Shown in pieces: positions 9,148-19,474 of a DNA stretch of 64,000 bases. Position 1 is the stretch's first letter. Every line of letters starts with the position of its first letter. The notes under the pieces were generated by a model, which worked only from the letters and a program-made list of their open reading frames with translations, ran no database searches and was not told where the DNA came from. The translations under genes and the position numbers were made by a program. Source of the stretch: DATGUN01 sp035301285 (GTDB lineage: Bacteria; Bacillota; Bacilli; Bacillales; Amphibacillaceae); assembly GCA_035301285.1 (NCBI GenBank), contig DATGUN010000007.1:222894-286893 (forward strand), in the 5' to 3' direction.

Positions 9148-9196
9148 CATTAAAAAAGAAACTGGCAAACCAGCTTCTCTTTGTCTAAGTTTCTTT
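9148..9196 (-). terminator. Terminator after pnp
   Basis: An outer 9-bp inverted repeat (9155-9163 with 9188-9196) encloses a tight CTGG-TTTG-CCAG hairpin (9162-9173), followed on the minus strand by UUUCUUUUUU. Either stem could act as an intrinsic terminator for pnp. Confidence 0.75.
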
Positions 9197-9208
9197 AATG
9201 CTTCGTAT

Positions 9209-11323
9209 TCATGAACGTGATTTTTCGCGTTTTTTCTTTTCTTCTTTTAATACAGCCTTGCGCGATAAATTGACGCGACCTTGGTTATCGATTTCTTTTA
9301 CTTTCACCATGATCTCATCGCCGATGGAAACGACATCTTCCACTTTATTTGTCCGTTCTTCCGCAAGCTCGGAAATATGCACGAGACCATCTTTTCCTTT
9401 AAATAGTTCAACAAATGCTCCGAACTTCTCGATTCGTTTAACTTTTCCTAAATACATTTGACCTACTTCCACTTCACGAACAAGGTCTTCAATGATTTTT
9501 TTGGCTTTTTCGTTCATTTTGGCATCTGTGGAAGAGATAAACACGCCACCATCTTGTTCAATATCAATCTTCACGCCTGTATCTTCAATGATTTGATTAA
9601 TTTGCTTTCCACTTGGACCAATCACATCACGGATTTTCTCAGGCTTGATTTGCATTGTTAAAATCTTCGGTGCGTAATCGGATAGGCCTTCACGTGGTTG
9701 ATCGATTGTCTCAAGCATGGATGTCAAAATTTCCAGACGTCCCTGTTTGGCCTGTTCCAACGCTTCTTCTAAAATAGATGTTGAAAGTCCCTCAATTTTG
9801 ATGTCCATTTGCAGTGCGGTAATACCTTCTTTCGTACCCGCTACTTTAAAGTCCATATCGCCGAACGCATCTTCCATCCCTTGAATATCGGTTAATATGG
9901 AATAATCGTCCCCAGACTTCACAAGTCCCATGGCAATCCCGGCAACAGGTGATTTGATCGGTACGCCGGCATCCATCATAGCCAGTGTACTTCCGCAAAT
10001 ACTTGCTTGTGATGAAGAACCGTTTGACTCAAGAACTTCCGATACTAAACGTATGGTATATGGAAAATCGTTTTCAGATGGGATAACTTTCTTTAATGCA
10101 CGTTCACCGAGTGCGCCGTGCCCTATTTCCCTACGACCTGGTCCACGCATCGGCCCTGTTTCACCGACACTATACTGAGGGAAATTGTAATGATGCATGA
10201 AACGCTTTGACTCTTCCAATCCAAGTCCATCAATAATCTGCACATCACCTAAGGCGCCTAATGTACACACACTCAATGCCTGGGTTTGTCCACGTGTAAA
10301 CAAGCCGGAACCATGAGCTCTTGGCAATACACCTACCCTTGATGAAAGCGGGCGGATTTCGTCAATCTTTCTTCCGTCGGGACGCACTTTATCTTTTGTA
10401 ATCAACCGTCTGACACCATCTTTTACCATTTGATCCAAAATGGCACCGACCTGTTTATAAATCTCTTCCTCTTCGTCTTCATACAATGCTTTTATCTCTT
10501 CTGTGACGTTGTCGATTGCTTCTTCCCTGGCAAGTTTTTCCTCTACTTTAATTGCCTCGTCCAACTTTTCGGCTGCTTCAGCTTCCACCTTGGCAGTCAG
10601 TTCTTCATCTGGGGCAAATAGTGTCACATCCGATTTTTCTTTGCCGACCGCTTGGACAATTTGTTCTTGGAATGCAACAAGACGTTTGATTTCTTCATGA
10701 CCGAAGAGTATGGCCTTCAACATGATGTCTTCTTTTACTTCATTGGCACCTGCCTCCACCATGTTCACCGCATCTTTCGTTCCTGCAACAGTTAATTCAA
10801 TGTCACTTTTTTCCTGTTGTTCAATGGACGGATTAATGACGAATTCACCATCGATCAAACCTACATTCACACCGGCTATCGGTTCTTCAAATGGGATATC
10901 GGATATCGATAACGCAATTGATGATCCAATCATCGCTGCCATTTCAGGTGACTTATCTTGTTCCACGCTCATGACTGTGCTGATGACTTGTACCTCATTG
11001 CGGAATCCATCTGGAAATAGCGGGCGAATCGGGCGATCGATCAAGCGAGATGTAAGTGTTGCTTTTTCACTTGGACGACCTTCCCTTTTAATGAATCCTC
11101 CAGGAATTTTTCCGACGGCATACAGGCGTTCTTCGTAGTTGACTGTCAACGGGAAAAAAGGCAGATCTTTCGGTTCTTTTGATTTCGTGGCAGTTGATAA
11201 AACAGCTGTATCTCCATACTTGACCATACAAGCTCCATTTGCCTGCTTGGCCAATTCTCCTACTTCCACGGTAATGGTCTCGCCACCTATCTCCGTAGAA
11301 AATGATTGCTTTTCATCTCTCAT
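9209..11323 (-). CDS. pnp: Polyribonucleotide nucleotidyltransferase (PNPase)
   Basis: PNPase degrades RNA 3' to 5' by phosphorolysis and takes part in mRNA turnover. The 704-residue protein has two RNase PH domains (about 10-230 and 310-550; [12 protein letters not shown] lies in the second, catalytic one), a KH domain ([15 protein letters not shown]) and a C-terminal S1 domain ([20 protein letters not shown]). The ATG at 11323 follows AAAGGAG. It lies downstream of rpsO, with an intrinsic terminator between them, the usual rpsO-pnp arrangement. The tail after S1 is short and basic. Confidence 0.98.
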   Translation of the reverse strand: MRDEKQSFSTEIGGETITVEVGELAKQANGACMVKYGDTAVLSTATKSKEPKDLPFFPLTVNYEERLYAVGKIPGGFIKREGRPSEKATLTSRLIDRPIRPLFPDGFRNEVQVISTVMSVEQDKSPEMAAMIGSSIALSISDIPFEEPIAGVNVGLIDGEFVINPSIEQQEKSDIELTVAGTKDAVNMVEAGANEVKEDIMLKAILFGHEEIKRLVAFQEQIVQAVGKEKSDVTLFAPDEELTAKVEAEAAEKLDEAIKVEEKLAREEAIDNVTEEIKALYEDEEEEIYKQVGAILDQMVKDGVRRLITKDKVRPDGRKIDEIRPLSSRVGVLPRAHGSGLFTRGQTQALSVCTLGALGDVQIIDGLGLEESKRFMHHYNFPQYSVGETGPMRGPGRREIGHGALGERALKKVIPSENDFPYTIRLVSEVLESNGSSSQASICGSTLAMMDAGVPIKSPVAGIAMGLVKSGDDYSILTDIQGMEDAFGDMDFKVAGTKEGITALQMDIKIEGLSTSILEEALEQAKQGRLEILTSMLETIDQPREGLSDYAPKILTMQIKPEKIRDVIGPSGKQINQIIEDTGVKIDIEQDGGVFISSTDAKMNEKAKKIIEDLVREVEVGQMYLGKVKRIEKFGAFVELFKGKDGLVHISELAEERTNKVEDVVSIGDEIMVKVKEIDNQGRVNLSRKAVLKEEKKKREKSRS

Positions 11324-11419
11324 TGATATACTTACTCCTTTCCAAAAAACGTCATACTCCTTATTTTACAATTATATACATGCATTGTAAATTTTATATA
11401 TACCCTAATACAATGACAA

Positions 11420-11450
11420 GTATAAAAAAAGCAGGATTGCTCCTGCTTTT
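11420..11450 (-). terminator. Intrinsic terminator between rpsO and pnp
   Basis: A 10-bp stem (AAAAGCAGGA at 11427-11436, TCCTGCTTTT at 11441-11450) with a 4-base loop is followed by a U run on the minus strand. It ends rpsO messages and may let a fraction read into pnp. Confidence 0.9.
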
Positions 11451-11456
11451 TAAAAA

Positions 11457-11726
11457 TTACCTACGTAAGCCAAGTTTTTTGATTAAATCACGATAGCGTG
11501 TGACATCCTTATCGCGTAAATAATTCAGCAAATGACGGCGTCTGCCGACCATTTTAAATAATCCACGACGAGAATGATGGTCTTTTTTATGAACACGCAA
11601 ATGCTCATTGAGTGTTGTGATTTCTTCCGTTAGTACAGCAATCTGCACTTCGGGAGAACCAGTGTCATTTTCATGTACTTTAAACTCATTGATAAGTTCA
11701 TTTTTGCGATCTTTTTTAATAGCCAC
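11457..11726 (-). CDS. rpsO: 30S ribosomal protein S15
   Basis: S15 binds 16S rRNA early in 30S assembly. The 89-residue product, beginning [11 protein letters not shown] and containing THKK-like [11 protein letters not shown], is full length for the family. The start is GTG at 11726, six bases after AGGAGGTG; a GTG three codons upstream overlaps that site and is rejected. In Geobacillus S15 represses its own mRNA by binding a leader structure; a hairpin GCATA/TATGC at 11767-11790 lies in the corresponding place, but I cannot show it is the S15 site. Confidence 0.97.
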   Translation of the reverse strand: MAIKKDRKNELINEFKVHENDTGSPEVQIAVLTEEITTLNEHLRVHKKDHHSRRGLFKMVGRRRHLLNYLRDKDVTRYRDLIKKLGLRR

Positions 11727-11765
11727 TCGGTTCACCTCCTATATTTGATTAATCCCCATTCCCCT

Positions 11766-11793
11766 AGCATACGTCGGAGTTTCGATATGCCAA
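11766..11793 (-). promoter_or_regulatory. Possible rpsO promoter or leader hairpin
   Basis: TTGGCA (11788-11793) and TATGCT (11766-11771) spaced by 16 bases could form a sigma-A promoter for rpsO. The same bases form a GCATA/TATGC hairpin, so promoter and leader-structure readings compete. An additional TTGACA lies at 11809-11814. Confidence 0.35.
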
Positions 11794-11869
11794 GCGAAGG
11801 TTTTACATTGTCAAGCTTACATCTTTCACTCTGAAAATGCAAGTGAAATTGGTGCCTATTTGTGCCAGA

Positions 11870-12808
11870 TTACTTCCCGAAGTATGAGCGAATGCGTATT
11901 TCGTCGTTTTCCATTTGCTTGATCAATTCATTTATATCAGCAAATTCAATTTCCTCGCGTATAAACTGATACCATTCAACGGTCAAAAAAGCACCATAAA
12001 TATTTTCCTTGAAATCAAGAATATTCACTTCCAGCGATAACTCATGTGCGTGTGGTGTGAAAGTTGGATTGGTCCCTAAACTGGCCATTCCGTTGAACAT
12101 CTTTCCTTGGTGATTGACCTTCACTGCATAAATACCTGGCTTCGGCAACAATGCATCAGGTTCAACATCAATGTTTGCAGTCGGAAATCCGAGCTCATGT
12201 CCGCGACTCGCCCCGTTTTTAACCTTTCCACTCGTGATAAAAGGTCTTCCCAATAATACATTGGTCCGTTCAATGTTTCCTTCCTTCAAACATGAACGTA
12301 TGGCGGTGGAACTGACCTTTTTATCATTCCACACTATTTTTTCAATCATTGTGTAAGTGAACAACCCTCGTGAATGTTTACCGATTGTGGACATATTAGC
12401 GATGTCTTTTGGGCCATAGGTAAAGTCAAAGCCGGCAACCAGATGTTTGATGTTCAGGCCGATGATAAAATGGTCGATAAATGCTTGCGGTGCCAATGAG
12501 GCTAACGCATCATCGAATGTGATGATATATAACCTATCAACTTGCAATTCTTCCAGGATCTGTTTTTTTTCGAATAAAGGAGTGATGTAGGCAACATGTG
12601 TCACATTTTGATCAAAGACAACGGAAGGATGCGGATGGAATGTAAAGACAGCACTTTCCATTCCACACTCTTTAGCTTCATCCACAGCCGTCTTTATGAC
12701 TTTTTGATGCCCTTTATGGATACCATCAAAAAAACCGATAGCTGCAACCGTTTCAGGTAAGGTTTCTTTTTCGGGAATATGTGGATATGTCAATTCAATT
12801 GTTTTCAC
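11870..12808 (-). CDS. ribF: Bifunctional riboflavin kinase / FAD synthetase
   Basis: RibF phosphorylates riboflavin to FMN and adenylylates FMN to FAD. The 312-residue protein has an N-terminal nucleotidyltransferase domain with AIGFFDGIHKGHQ (HxGH-type motif) and a C-terminal riboflavin kinase domain around GRPFITSGKV and GFPTANID, ending with the usual EIEFADINELIKQM region. Translation probably starts at the GTG at 12808, preceded by AGGTGAAC. It is in the conserved truB-ribF-rpsO run. An inverted repeat TTTCACT/AGTGAAA (11824-11848) after the gene lacks a U tract. Confidence 0.96.
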   Translation of the reverse strand: MKTIELTYPHIPEKETLPETVAAIGFFDGIHKGHQKVIKTAVDEAKECGMESAVFTFHPHPSVVFDQNVTHVAYITPLFEKKQILEELQVDRLYIITFDDALASLAPQAFIDHFIIGLNIKHLVAGFDFTYGPKDIANMSTIGKHSRGLFTYTMIEKIVWNDKKVSSTAIRSCLKEGNIERTNVLLGRPFITSGKVKNGASRGHELGFPTANIDVEPDALLPKPGIYAVKVNHQGKMFNGMASLGTNPTFTPHAHELSLEVNILDFKENIYGAFLTVEWYQFIREEIEFADINELIKQMENDEIRIRSYFGK

Positions 12809-12896
12809 AATCGTTCACCTGCACTTTTTATAGAGTTTTTCATCATAATCTTTATAATTCAGTGACACTTCAGGATAAAAGTCTTTGCCTGCACGT

Positions 12897-13805
12897 TTAC
12901 CCATTAGAAGTCTGATTGAAAACACGTACAGGTTTGATGATATGGCTGTTTTCCGGATGGGTTCTGTATATGGCAAGCAATGTGTCACGATACATAACCC
13001 GGAACGGATCGGTTGCAAAATCCCTTCGTGGTTTCGTTAGCTTTTGTCCATACAGTACACGCTTGCGGGTATCTTCATCAACATCCATCCTGTCTAGATG
13101 ACTTATGCCACTCGATATAGGAAATAACAAGGCATTCAGTCTATTTTCCTTGACCGCTTTTTCGATTTGCAAGATGGTTACCGAGTGCTTTTTATCAAAC
13201 GTTCCTGTTTTTATACGTTCTAAAAATGACATATGTGCATAATATCCTAACTGTTTGCCAATATCGACACAGAGTGTACGTATGTATGTCCCTTTCCCGC
13301 AGACAACTTTAAACGAAAAAGAATGTGGCTCATTTGTTTCATCAGGCAAATAGGTAATGTCATGAACAGTTATCTTTCGCAACGGCCTGTCAACCTTTTT
13401 ATTTTCTCTGGCATATTCATATAACTTTTTCCCATCAACTTTAACGGCAGAATACATTGGCGGTCGTTGCCATATATCCCCTTTAAATGAATCGAGCACT
13501 GTTTCAACAATGCTTTCCGATGGCGGATCATCTATGGTCTCCTCATTCAATATCTTTCCATGACGATCTTCGGTGTCGGTCTCGATACCCAAACGGAATG
13601 TTGCGATATATGTTTTCGTTGTATCTGTTAAATAAGGGACAATTTTTGTTGCCTCCCCGATACAAATGGGCAATACACCTTCAACCTCAGGATCAAGCGT
13701 TCCTGTATGGCCGATTTTCTTTGTCCGTAATATTCGGCGGAGTTTCATGACACAATCATGAGAGGTCATCCCGCGTTGTTTCCATAAGGGTAAAATCCCA
13801 TCCAT
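12897..13805 (-). CDS. truB: tRNA pseudouridine-55 synthase
   Basis: TruB converts U55 in the T-loop of elongator tRNAs to pseudouridine. The 302-residue protein has the catalytic aspartate Asp38 in HTGTLDPEVEGVLP, followed by ATKIVPYL, and the RPPMYSAVKVDGKKLYEYAR motif that contacts the T-arm. The ATG at 13805 follows AAGGGAG. A short C-terminal segment extends past the catalytic domain. It sits between rbfA and ribF as in other Bacillaceae, with an unexplained palindrome in the rbfA-truB gap. Confidence 0.97.
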   Translation of the reverse strand: MDGILPLWKQRGMTSHDCVMKLRRILRTKKIGHTGTLDPEVEGVLPICIGEATKIVPYLTDTTKTYIATFRLGIETDTEDRHGKILNEETIDDPPSESIVETVLDSFKGDIWQRPPMYSAVKVDGKKLYEYARENKKVDRPLRKITVHDITYLPDETNEPHSFSFKVVCGKGTYIRTLCVDIGKQLGYYAHMSFLERIKTGTFDKKHSVTILQIEKAVKENRLNALLFPISSGISHLDRMDVDEDTRKRVLYGQKLTKPRRDFATDPFRVMYRDTLLAIYRTHPENSHIIKPVRVFNQTSNG

Positions 13806-13890
13806 CCCGACAGTCTCCCTTCAAAAAACCATCTTTATTGTTTGACATGGCCGCCTATATACAGGTCTGTCCCCATGTATTCGACGAGGA

Positions 13891-13925
13891 AAAGTCTAAC
13901 TTGCCACCCAGACAAGTTAGACTTT
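13891..13925. repeat. Perfect 13-bp palindrome in rbfA-truB gap
   Basis: AAAGTCTAACTTG (13891-13903) and its exact reverse complement (13913-13925) flank a 9-base loop. There is no U tract on either side, so it is not a standard terminator. Its outer ends (AAAGTCT...AGACTTT) are the same as those of the hairpin at 53107-53133, which suggests a dispersed palindromic repeat. Confidence 0.6.
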
Positions 13926-13962
13926 CAGTTTCAGTATGCATTATGACTAACCTGACTACATT

Positions 13963-14310
13963 CTACTTCTCTTTGTTCAATTCATGTAATATCGTTTCGA
14001 TACGATTTCCATATTCGAGTGCTTCATCAAAAGCAAACATGATTTCAGGTGTTTTTCTTAAACGAATTCGACTGCCTATCTCAGAACGGATGAAACCTTT
14101 AGCTTTTGAAAGACCGGTAAGTGTCTCTTGTTTTTGCATATCATCACCAAGAACGGAAATGAAAATTTTAGCTTGCTGCAAATCTCCCGTGACTTCCACG
14201 TCTGTTACCGTAACGAATCCAACACGGGGATCTTTGATTTTACGTGTCAGAATATCGCCCAGTTCCTTTTTCATTTGTTCTGCTACTCGATTTGCACGTA
14301 GTTTACTCAT
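13963..14310 (-). CDS. rbfA: 30S ribosome-binding factor A
   Basis: RbfA binds immature 30S subunits and helps 16S rRNA maturation at low temperature. The 115-residue product starts [17 protein letters not shown] and has the KH-like fold signature [21 protein letters not shown]. The ATG at 14310 follows AAAGGGGGG; a longer reading frame upstream adds 30 residues with no family match and runs through that ribosome site. It is in the infB-ylxP-rbfA-truB block. Confidence 0.97.
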   Translation of the reverse strand: MSKLRANRVAEQMKKELGDILTRKIKDPRVGFVTVTDVEVTGDLQQAKIFISVLGDDMQKQETLTGLSKAKGFIRSEIGSRIRLRKTPEIMFAFDEALEYGNRIETILHELNKEK

Positions 14311-14384
14311 TTGGCATCCCCCCTTTAGATAGGATGGACTGTCTCTTTGCTGAAATGTATGACGTCTTTTACACCTGAATGTTA

Positions 14385-14663
14385 TTACATGATTTCCCAT
14401 TCGGTGATTGTTCGTTCCAATTCAACATAGGCATCTATTCGCTTCAATGCTTCCTGGATCACTTTTTCGCCATGTGTTCGGTCGTTTGAAATCGTGGCGA
14501 TGCCCAATTTAGTTCGTTGCCACAAATCATGATAATCGATTTCCGCTACCGTGACATTAAAATCATTTCGCAGTCTGCGACCAATACTTTTGATGGTCGA
14601 ACGTTTTTGTTTCAAAGAACGGCCTTCATAAAACATACACTCTACTTCAACATAAACAATCAT
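14385..14663 (-). CDS. ylxP: DUF503 protein YlxP
   Basis: A 92-residue member of the YlxP/DUF503 family, [26 protein letters not shown] being the hallmark start region in shortened form. It is co-conserved with infB and rbfA, and Bacillus studies point to a ribosome-assembly role, but the biochemical activity is not settled. Its ATG overlaps the infB stop codon (TAATG), so it is translationally coupled to infB. The small alpha-beta protein shows no membrane segment. Confidence 0.9.
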   Translation of the reverse strand: MIVYVEVECMFYEGRSLKQKRSTIKSIGRRLRNDFNVTVAEIDYHDLWQRTKLGIATISNDRTHGEKVIQEALKRIDAYVELERTITEWEIM

Positions 14664-16810
14664 TAACGTTCAATTTCTTCCATGATATATGCTTCCATGA
14701 CATCGCCCACTTTAATATCATTGAAGTTTTTGATGGTAATACCGCATTCGTAGTTTTGTGCAACTTCTTTGACATCATCTTTAAAACGTTTCAACGTATC
14801 GATGTCGCCTTCAAATTGGACAACCCCATCTCGAATGAGACGAATGCCGGAATCACGTGTTACTTTTCCATCCGTCACATAACAGCCTGCAATGGTGCCT
14901 ATGCGTGATACCTTGAATGTTTCACGTACTTCTACTTGCCCGATGACCTTTTCCTCATATTCAGGATCGAGCATCCCTTTCATAGCCGCTTCAATCTCTT
15001 CGATTGCTTTATATATGACGCGATGTAAGCGAACATCCACTTTTTCCGAAGCAGCGAGTTTTTTCGCATTTGCCTCTGGACGTACATTGAACCCAATGAC
15101 GATTGCATTGGAAGCAGAGGCTAGAATGATATCTGATTCCGTTATGGCACCTGCAGCAATATGAATGATTTTTATTTTGACACCCTCAACATCGATTTTC
15201 TCCAATGAAGATGCTAGAGCTTCGGCGGATCCTTGAACATCTGCTTTGATGATAATGTTGATATCTTTCATCTCACCGAGCTTAATTTGTTCAAATAAAT
15301 CATCGACGCTTACCTTCGTTTGTTCACTGCGGTTTTCCTGTATGAATTTCTGTTGTCTTGCTTCACCGATTTGCCTGCTTTTCTTTTCATTTTTAAAGAC
15401 CAGGAATTGGTCTCCAGCCTGTGGTACGTGATTCAATCCCGTAATTTCTACAGGAGTCGATGGTCCGGCTTCTGTCACACGTGCACCGACATCGCTGACC
15501 ATGGCCCTTACCCGGCCATGTGCGTTACCGGCAACAAGTGCATCTCCGACATGCAGCGTTCCATCTTGGATAAGCAATGAAGCCACAGTGCCTTTTCCTT
15601 TATCCAATTGGGCCTCAATAACAGTACCAAATGCACTTTTATTTGGATTTGCTTTTAATTCTTCCACTTCTGATACAAGTATGATCATTTCCAGCAAATC
15701 ATCAATACCTTCATGCTTGATGGCGGATAAAGGTACAAAAATTGTCTCCCCACCCCAATCTTCCGGGATAAGTTCATATTCTGTCAATTCTTGCATCACC
15801 CGATCCGGATTAGCGGCTTCTTTGTCCATTTTATTAACGGCAACAATGATGGGTACATCCGCCGCTTTTGCGTGGTTGATCGCTTCGACTGTTTGTGGCA
15901 TGACGCCATCATCTGCCGCTACAACCAAAATAGCAATATCTGTTATTTGTGCACCACGTGAACGCATGCTTGTAAAAGCGGCGTGACCAGGTGTATCCAA
16001 GAATGTGATTTTCTTTCCATCCTCTTCCACTTGATATGCACCGATATGCTGTGTAATACCGCCTGCTTCTCCAGCAGTTACTTTTGTACTGCGTATGGAA
16101 TCCAAGAGTGTTGTTTTACCATGGTCAACATGACCCATGATTGTAACAACGGCAGGACGCTCTTTTAAATCTTTCGGATCATCTTCCGCTTTGTATTTAT
16201 CAAAATCAGTGTCTTCCAATATGATTTCTTTTTCGACTTCGACACCATATTCATCACTGATCAATTCAATGGCATCATCGTCAAGATCTTGATTCTTCGT
16301 CGCCATTACACCGAGAAACATCAATTTTTTAATAATCTCGGATGTATCCTTATGAAGTTTTCCTGCGAGTTCTTCAACAGTCAACACATCATGATAAACG
16401 ATTTTTTCAGGTGTCGCTTTGGATGCAACTTTTTCCTCTTTCTTTGGTGGTTGCTGTTTGTCTTTTTTGCCACCCCGGTTCTTTCCATGCTTTTTGTATG
16501 GCTGTTGCTTATTTCCGGGTTTATGGCCTTTTTTGGATGGCTTTTGAGATACCCTTTTGTTTCCATCCTTGTTTGTTTCCTTCTGACCTTTAGATGGCCC
16601 AGATGATTGCTGTTTCTGTTTGCCTGTGTTTTGTTTCGGTTCACTTTTTTTACTTGGATTGATTTTTTCATCCAATTGTCCCTTTGTTGCATCTGTTATC
16701 GTAGACATATGGTTCGCTACTTCAATATCCATCTCTTTCAAATGCTGAATAACGGCTTTACTTGAAAGATTATTTTGTTTCGCATATTCATATACACGTG
16801 TTTTACTCAT
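14663..16810 (-). CDS. infB: Translation initiation factor IF-2
   Basis: IF-2 is the GTPase that positions initiator fMet-tRNA on the ribosome. The 715-residue protein has an IF2-N helical domain at the start ([20 protein letters not shown]), a lysine- and glutamine-rich disordered linker (about 45-140), a second N-domain, and the G domain with [10 protein letters not shown] (near 222), DTPGHAAF and NKMD. Domains II to IV follow and end with [16 protein letters not shown]. The ATG at 16810 has an upstream GGGGGTGAATG site. It is flanked by ylxQ and ylxP in the nusA operon. Confidence 0.98.
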   Translation of the reverse strand: MSKTRVYEYAKQNNLSSKAVIQHLKEMDIEVANHMSTITDATKGQLDEKINPSKKSEPKQNTGKQKQQSSGPSKGQKETNKDGNKRVSQKPSKKGHKPGNKQQPYKKHGKNRGGKKDKQQPPKKEEKVASKATPEKIVYHDVLTVEELAGKLHKDTSEIIKKLMFLGVMATKNQDLDDDAIELISDEYGVEVEKEIILEDTDFDKYKAEDDPKDLKERPAVVTIMGHVDHGKTTLLDSIRSTKVTAGEAGGITQHIGAYQVEEDGKKITFLDTPGHAAFTSMRSRGAQITDIAILVVAADDGVMPQTVEAINHAKAADVPIIVAVNKMDKEAANPDRVMQELTEYELIPEDWGGETIFVPLSAIKHEGIDDLLEMIILVSEVEELKANPNKSAFGTVIEAQLDKGKGTVASLLIQDGTLHVGDALVAGNAHGRVRAMVSDVGARVTEAGPSTPVEITGLNHVPQAGDQFLVFKNEKKSRQIGEARQQKFIQENRSEQTKVSVDDLFEQIKLGEMKDINIIIKADVQGSAEALASSLEKIDVEGVKIKIIHIAAGAITESDIILASASNAIVIGFNVRPEANAKKLAASEKVDVRLHRVIYKAIEEIEAAMKGMLDPEYEEKVIGQVEVRETFKVSRIGTIAGCYVTDGKVTRDSGIRLIRDGVVQFEGDIDTLKRFKDDVKEVAQNYECGITIKNFNDIKVGDVMEAYIMEEIER

Positions 16811-16830
16811 ACATTCACCCCCGCGTTTAT

Positions 16831-17130
16831 TTAACTGAGTAACGTTTGGATTTTTTTCGCAAAGCCTTCATCTAAAACGGCAATGGCTACTCTCTTTTCC
16901 TTGCCGATAGCATGTGACAACACGTCTGTATCATCCGCCATCAAAAAAGGGATGCCGTATGTTTTGCACTTATCCGTTAAACGTTTCTCCGTTTGTCTTC
17001 CAATGTCTCGCGCCAAAATAACGAGTTCAGCACGACGTCGTCGAATATCACGAATAATCACTTCTTCTCCTGTTGAGCATTTCCTTGCCCTGAAAGCCAG
17101 ACCAAGCAAATTGAGATAAGAACTATTCAT
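16831..17130 (-). CDS. ylxQ: L7Ae-family RNA-binding protein YlxQ
   Basis: A 99-residue L7Ae/L30e/S12e-family protein, YlxQ (RplGA), thought to bind kink-turn [20 protein letters not shown] and [18 protein letters not shown] are typical family segments. I chose the ATG at 17130 ([10 protein letters not shown]), preceded by AAGGTAAACAGG; this overlaps the end of ylxR by 8 bases. A longer frame upstream lies inside ylxR and is not conserved. The gene lies in the conserved nusA-ylxR-ylxQ-infB order. Confidence 0.92.
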   Translation of the reverse strand: MNSSYLNLLGLAFRARKCSTGEEVIIRDIRRRRAELVILARDIGRQTEKRLTDKCKTYGIPFLMADDTDVLSHAIGKEKRVAIAVLDEGFAKKIQTLLS

Positions 17131-17401
17131 CCTGTTTACCTTCAACCAACTTTTCCAATTCATCAAAAATGGTTACATCGATTTCCGTGTGAAACTGCTG
17201 ATTCAGAATACCTGTTTTCCTAGCTTTTTGGATCACATTCAAATCCTTTGATAAATAGGCACCACGTCCATTTTTCTTGCCCGTTGTATCAACAAAGACG
17301 TGACCTTCTTTATCACGGACGACACGGATCAATTCTTCTTTTGGTTTCATTTCATTTGTAACAACACACTTCCGCAAAGGAACTTTTCTTTTTCTTTTCA
17401 T
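17123..17401 (-). CDS. rnpM: RNase P modulator RnpM (YlxR)
   Basis: A 92-residue basic protein of the YlxR family, shown in B. subtilis to bind the RNase P RNA and modulate its activity, and now named RnpM. The N-terminal KVPLRKCVVTNEMKPKEEL and the GRGAYLSKD motif are diagnostic. It starts 12 bp after the nusA stop and overlaps ylxQ by 8 bases, consistent with tight co-translation in the rimP-nusA-infB operon. Confidence 0.94.
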   Translation of the reverse strand: MKRKRKVPLRKCVVTNEMKPKEELIRVVRDKEGHVFVDTTGKKNGRGAYLSKDLNVIQKARKTGILNQQFHTEIDVTIFDELEKLVEGKQDE

Positions 17402-17413
17402 AGAAAATCCCCC

Positions 17414-18658
17414 TTAAACAAACAAATCGTCGTCATTTTCATCGTTTTTTTCACGTTCATCGGATTCATTCTCTTCAGATTCATTTTCCTCAAGTGGTAA
17501 CGTATCATCAGCAGATTCCATTTCGTCTTCCTGCACTAGCAGATCCGCTTCGTAATCTGGTTCGTCATCATTCAGAATGCCCTCTGCTTGAACTGTTTCA
17601 TTATTGTCGTTAAGCAAACCTTCTTCACGTGCCTCCGACTCACTTTTTATATCAATTTTCCAACCTGTCAATTTAGCTGCAAGGCGTGCATTTTGGCCAC
17701 GTTTGCCAATGGCCAGTGATAACTGATAGTCTGGAACGATCACAGTTGTTGCATTTTCTTCCTCATCGACCAACACATCGATTACCTTTGAAGGGCTTAG
17801 GGCATTGGAAACATATACAACAGGATCCTCGGAGTATTCGACGATATCTATCTTTTCACCCTTCAACTCATCGACAATTGCCTGTACACGCTGTCCTCTC
17901 TGGCCGACGCATGAACCAACGGGATCGATTTCCGGATCCTCCGCGTGCACGGAAATCTTAGAACGATCACCCGCTTCACGGGAGACAGACTTGATTTCCA
18001 CAATCCCTTCATATATTTCCGGAACTTCCATTTCAAACAGACGTTTCAAAAGTCCAGGATGTGATCTGGAAATATAGATTTGCGGACCTTTACTTGTATT
18101 TTCAACTTTTGTGACATAAACTTTCAATCTGTCGTGAACATGATATTGTTCAGTCGGCATTTGTTCACCCTCGGCAAGTTTAGCTTCTATTTTACCAAGG
18201 TTCACATATACCATACGGGCATCCTTCCTCTGGATAATCCCGGTCATGACATCTTCTTCCCTATCCGCAAACTCATTGAAAATAACGCCTCGTTCGGCTT
18301 CCCTGACACGTTGTGTTACAACCTGCTTGGCAGCTTGAGCGGCTATCCGGCCAAAATCTTTTGGTGTTACCTCTACCTCGATGACATCCTCAACTTCATA
18401 ATTCGGATCAATTGCCTGGGCTTCTTCCAACGAAATTTCCTGTTGGATGTCTTCAGCCTCTTCCACAACTGTTTTCCTGGCATACACGTGCATGCTTCCA
18501 GTCGTTTCATCCAAGTCTACCCTGACATTGGAAGCCGATTTGAAATTCTTCTTATAGGCCGATATAAGCGCCGCCTCAAGAGCTTCCAATAAAACTTCTC
18601 TATCAATTCCTTTTTCCTTTTCCAAGTAATCAATCGCATCGAACAACTGATTTTTCAC
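17414..18658 (-). CDS. nusA: Transcription termination/antitermination protein NusA
   Basis: NusA binds RNA polymerase and affects pausing, termination and antitermination. The 414-residue protein has the polymerase-binding N-terminal domain, an S1 domain (about 135-200), and two KH domains ([15 protein letters not shown] and [18 protein letters not shown]). The C-terminal 65 residues are extremely acidic (many E, D, N) and end in DDDLFV; Bacillus NusA lacks the E. coli repeats here, but such a long acidic tail is more than B. subtilis carries and may reflect halotolerance. The start is GTG at 18658 after GGGGGAG. Confidence 0.97.
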   Translation of the reverse strand: MKNQLFDAIDYLEKEKGIDREVLLEALEAALISAYKKNFKSASNVRVDLDETTGSMHVYARKTVVEEAEDIQQEISLEEAQAIDPNYEVEDVIEVEVTPKDFGRIAAQAAKQVVTQRVREAERGVIFNEFADREEDVMTGIIQRKDARMVYVNLGKIEAKLAEGEQMPTEQYHVHDRLKVYVTKVENTSKGPQIYISRSHPGLLKRLFEMEVPEIYEGIVEIKSVSREAGDRSKISVHAEDPEIDPVGSCVGQRGQRVQAIVDELKGEKIDIVEYSEDPVVYVSNALSPSKVIDVLVDEEENATTVIVPDYQLSLAIGKRGQNARLAAKLTGWKIDIKSESEAREEGLLNDNNETVQAEGILNDDEPDYEADLLVQEDEMESADDTLPLEENESEENESDEREKNDENDDDLFV

Positions 18659-18672
18659 CTTATTCTCCCCCT

Positions 18673-19143
18673 CTATAGTACAATTGCAAGTCTTGCTTTA
18701 GCTATTTTCATATATGGAATTTCTATGTGTTTTTTCTTTGCTTTTACAAAGTACTCGATAGTTGCTACATCATCTACGAAAGATGTCAGCTTCCCTTCAT
18801 ATGCTTTTTCGCCATTTAAAGGTTCATAGAGCGTGACGTAAACATTTTTGTCGATACTTTTCATGAAATCATCTTTGTCTTTTAAAGGTCTTTCCGCACC
18901 TGGCGACGAGACTTCCAAAAAGTAGGCACCTTTAACCGGATCCGCTTCATCCAACTTTTGGCTTAATTGTTCGGATACCTCACCACAATCGGAAATATCC
19001 AACCCACCTTCTTTATCGATGTACACGCGTAAAAACCAGTTAGGTCCTTCTTTCACATATTCAATATCAACTAATTCCATTTCCTTTTCCTTCAAAATCG
19101 GTATGATCAGTTTTTCGGTTTCACGGATAACATTTGAACTCAA
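18673..19143 (-). CDS. rimP: Ribosome maturation factor RimP
   Basis: RimP is required for maturation of the 30S subunit. The 156-residue protein shows LVDIEYVKEGPNWFLRVYID in its alpha-beta N-domain and EVSSPGAERPLKDKDDF, the family signature, followed by an SH3-like C-domain. The start is a TTG at 19143, nine bases after AAGGAGGG. It opens the rimP-nusA-rnpM-ylxQ-infB-ylxP-rbfA-truB-ribF series, with a good promoter directly upstream. Confidence 0.96.
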   Translation of the reverse strand: MSSNVIRETEKLIIPILKEKEMELVDIEYVKEGPNWFLRVYIDKEGGLDISDCGEVSEQLSQKLDEADPVKGAYFLEVSSPGAERPLKDKDDFMKSIDKNVYVTLYEPLNGEKAYEGKLTSFVDDVATIEYFVKAKKKHIEIPYMKIAKARLAIVL

Positions 19144-19163
19144 AAGGATATACCCTCCTTTGT

Positions 19164-19192
19164 AAAATAACGATTTTTACCGTCCCTTTCAA
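19164..19192 (-). promoter_or_regulatory. Sigma-A promoter of rimP-nusA-infB operon
   Basis: TTGAAA (19187-19192) and TATTTT (19164-19169) are separated by exactly 17 bases on the minus strand. The start would lie only a few bases before the rimP ribosome site, giving a very short leader. It sits just after the polC terminators. Confidence 0.6.
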
Positions 19193-19194
19193 TA

Positions 19195-19290
19195 CAAAAC
19201 CCCCACCTATGGTTGTAAATCAAGGGGGGGAGTGTTTCTAAAGCAGTATGTTGCAAAGTATGAAGAAGGAGTGGGATGTCCCCACTCCTT
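19195..19290 (-). terminator. Two tandem terminators after polC
   Basis: The first hairpin is a 10-bp stem (19266-19275 with 19281-19290). The second pairs C and G runs (19200-19204 with 19224-19230) and ends in UUUUG. The rest of the 331-bp polC-rimP gap (19291-19474) shows no gene or clear signal to me. Confidence 0.75.
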
Positions 19291-19474
19291 TAATACGAAT
19301 CATCCGTATCAATTCTCACCAATAAAACTATATCATATACGTTCTTTATGTGCAACTCATACGTTTATTATAGTGGTTATACCTTAAAGGCCGTTTATTA
19401 AAGACTTAAAGATATCGATTCTAAAAGCGCCACTTCATGGAAACAACGTCTGCATGACATACGTCCTGTGGGCC

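Noticed and set aside
12815..13018. Frame of 67 codons overlapping the truB end
   Set aside because: It overlaps the conserved truB C-terminus in another frame and has no ribosome site or family pattern.
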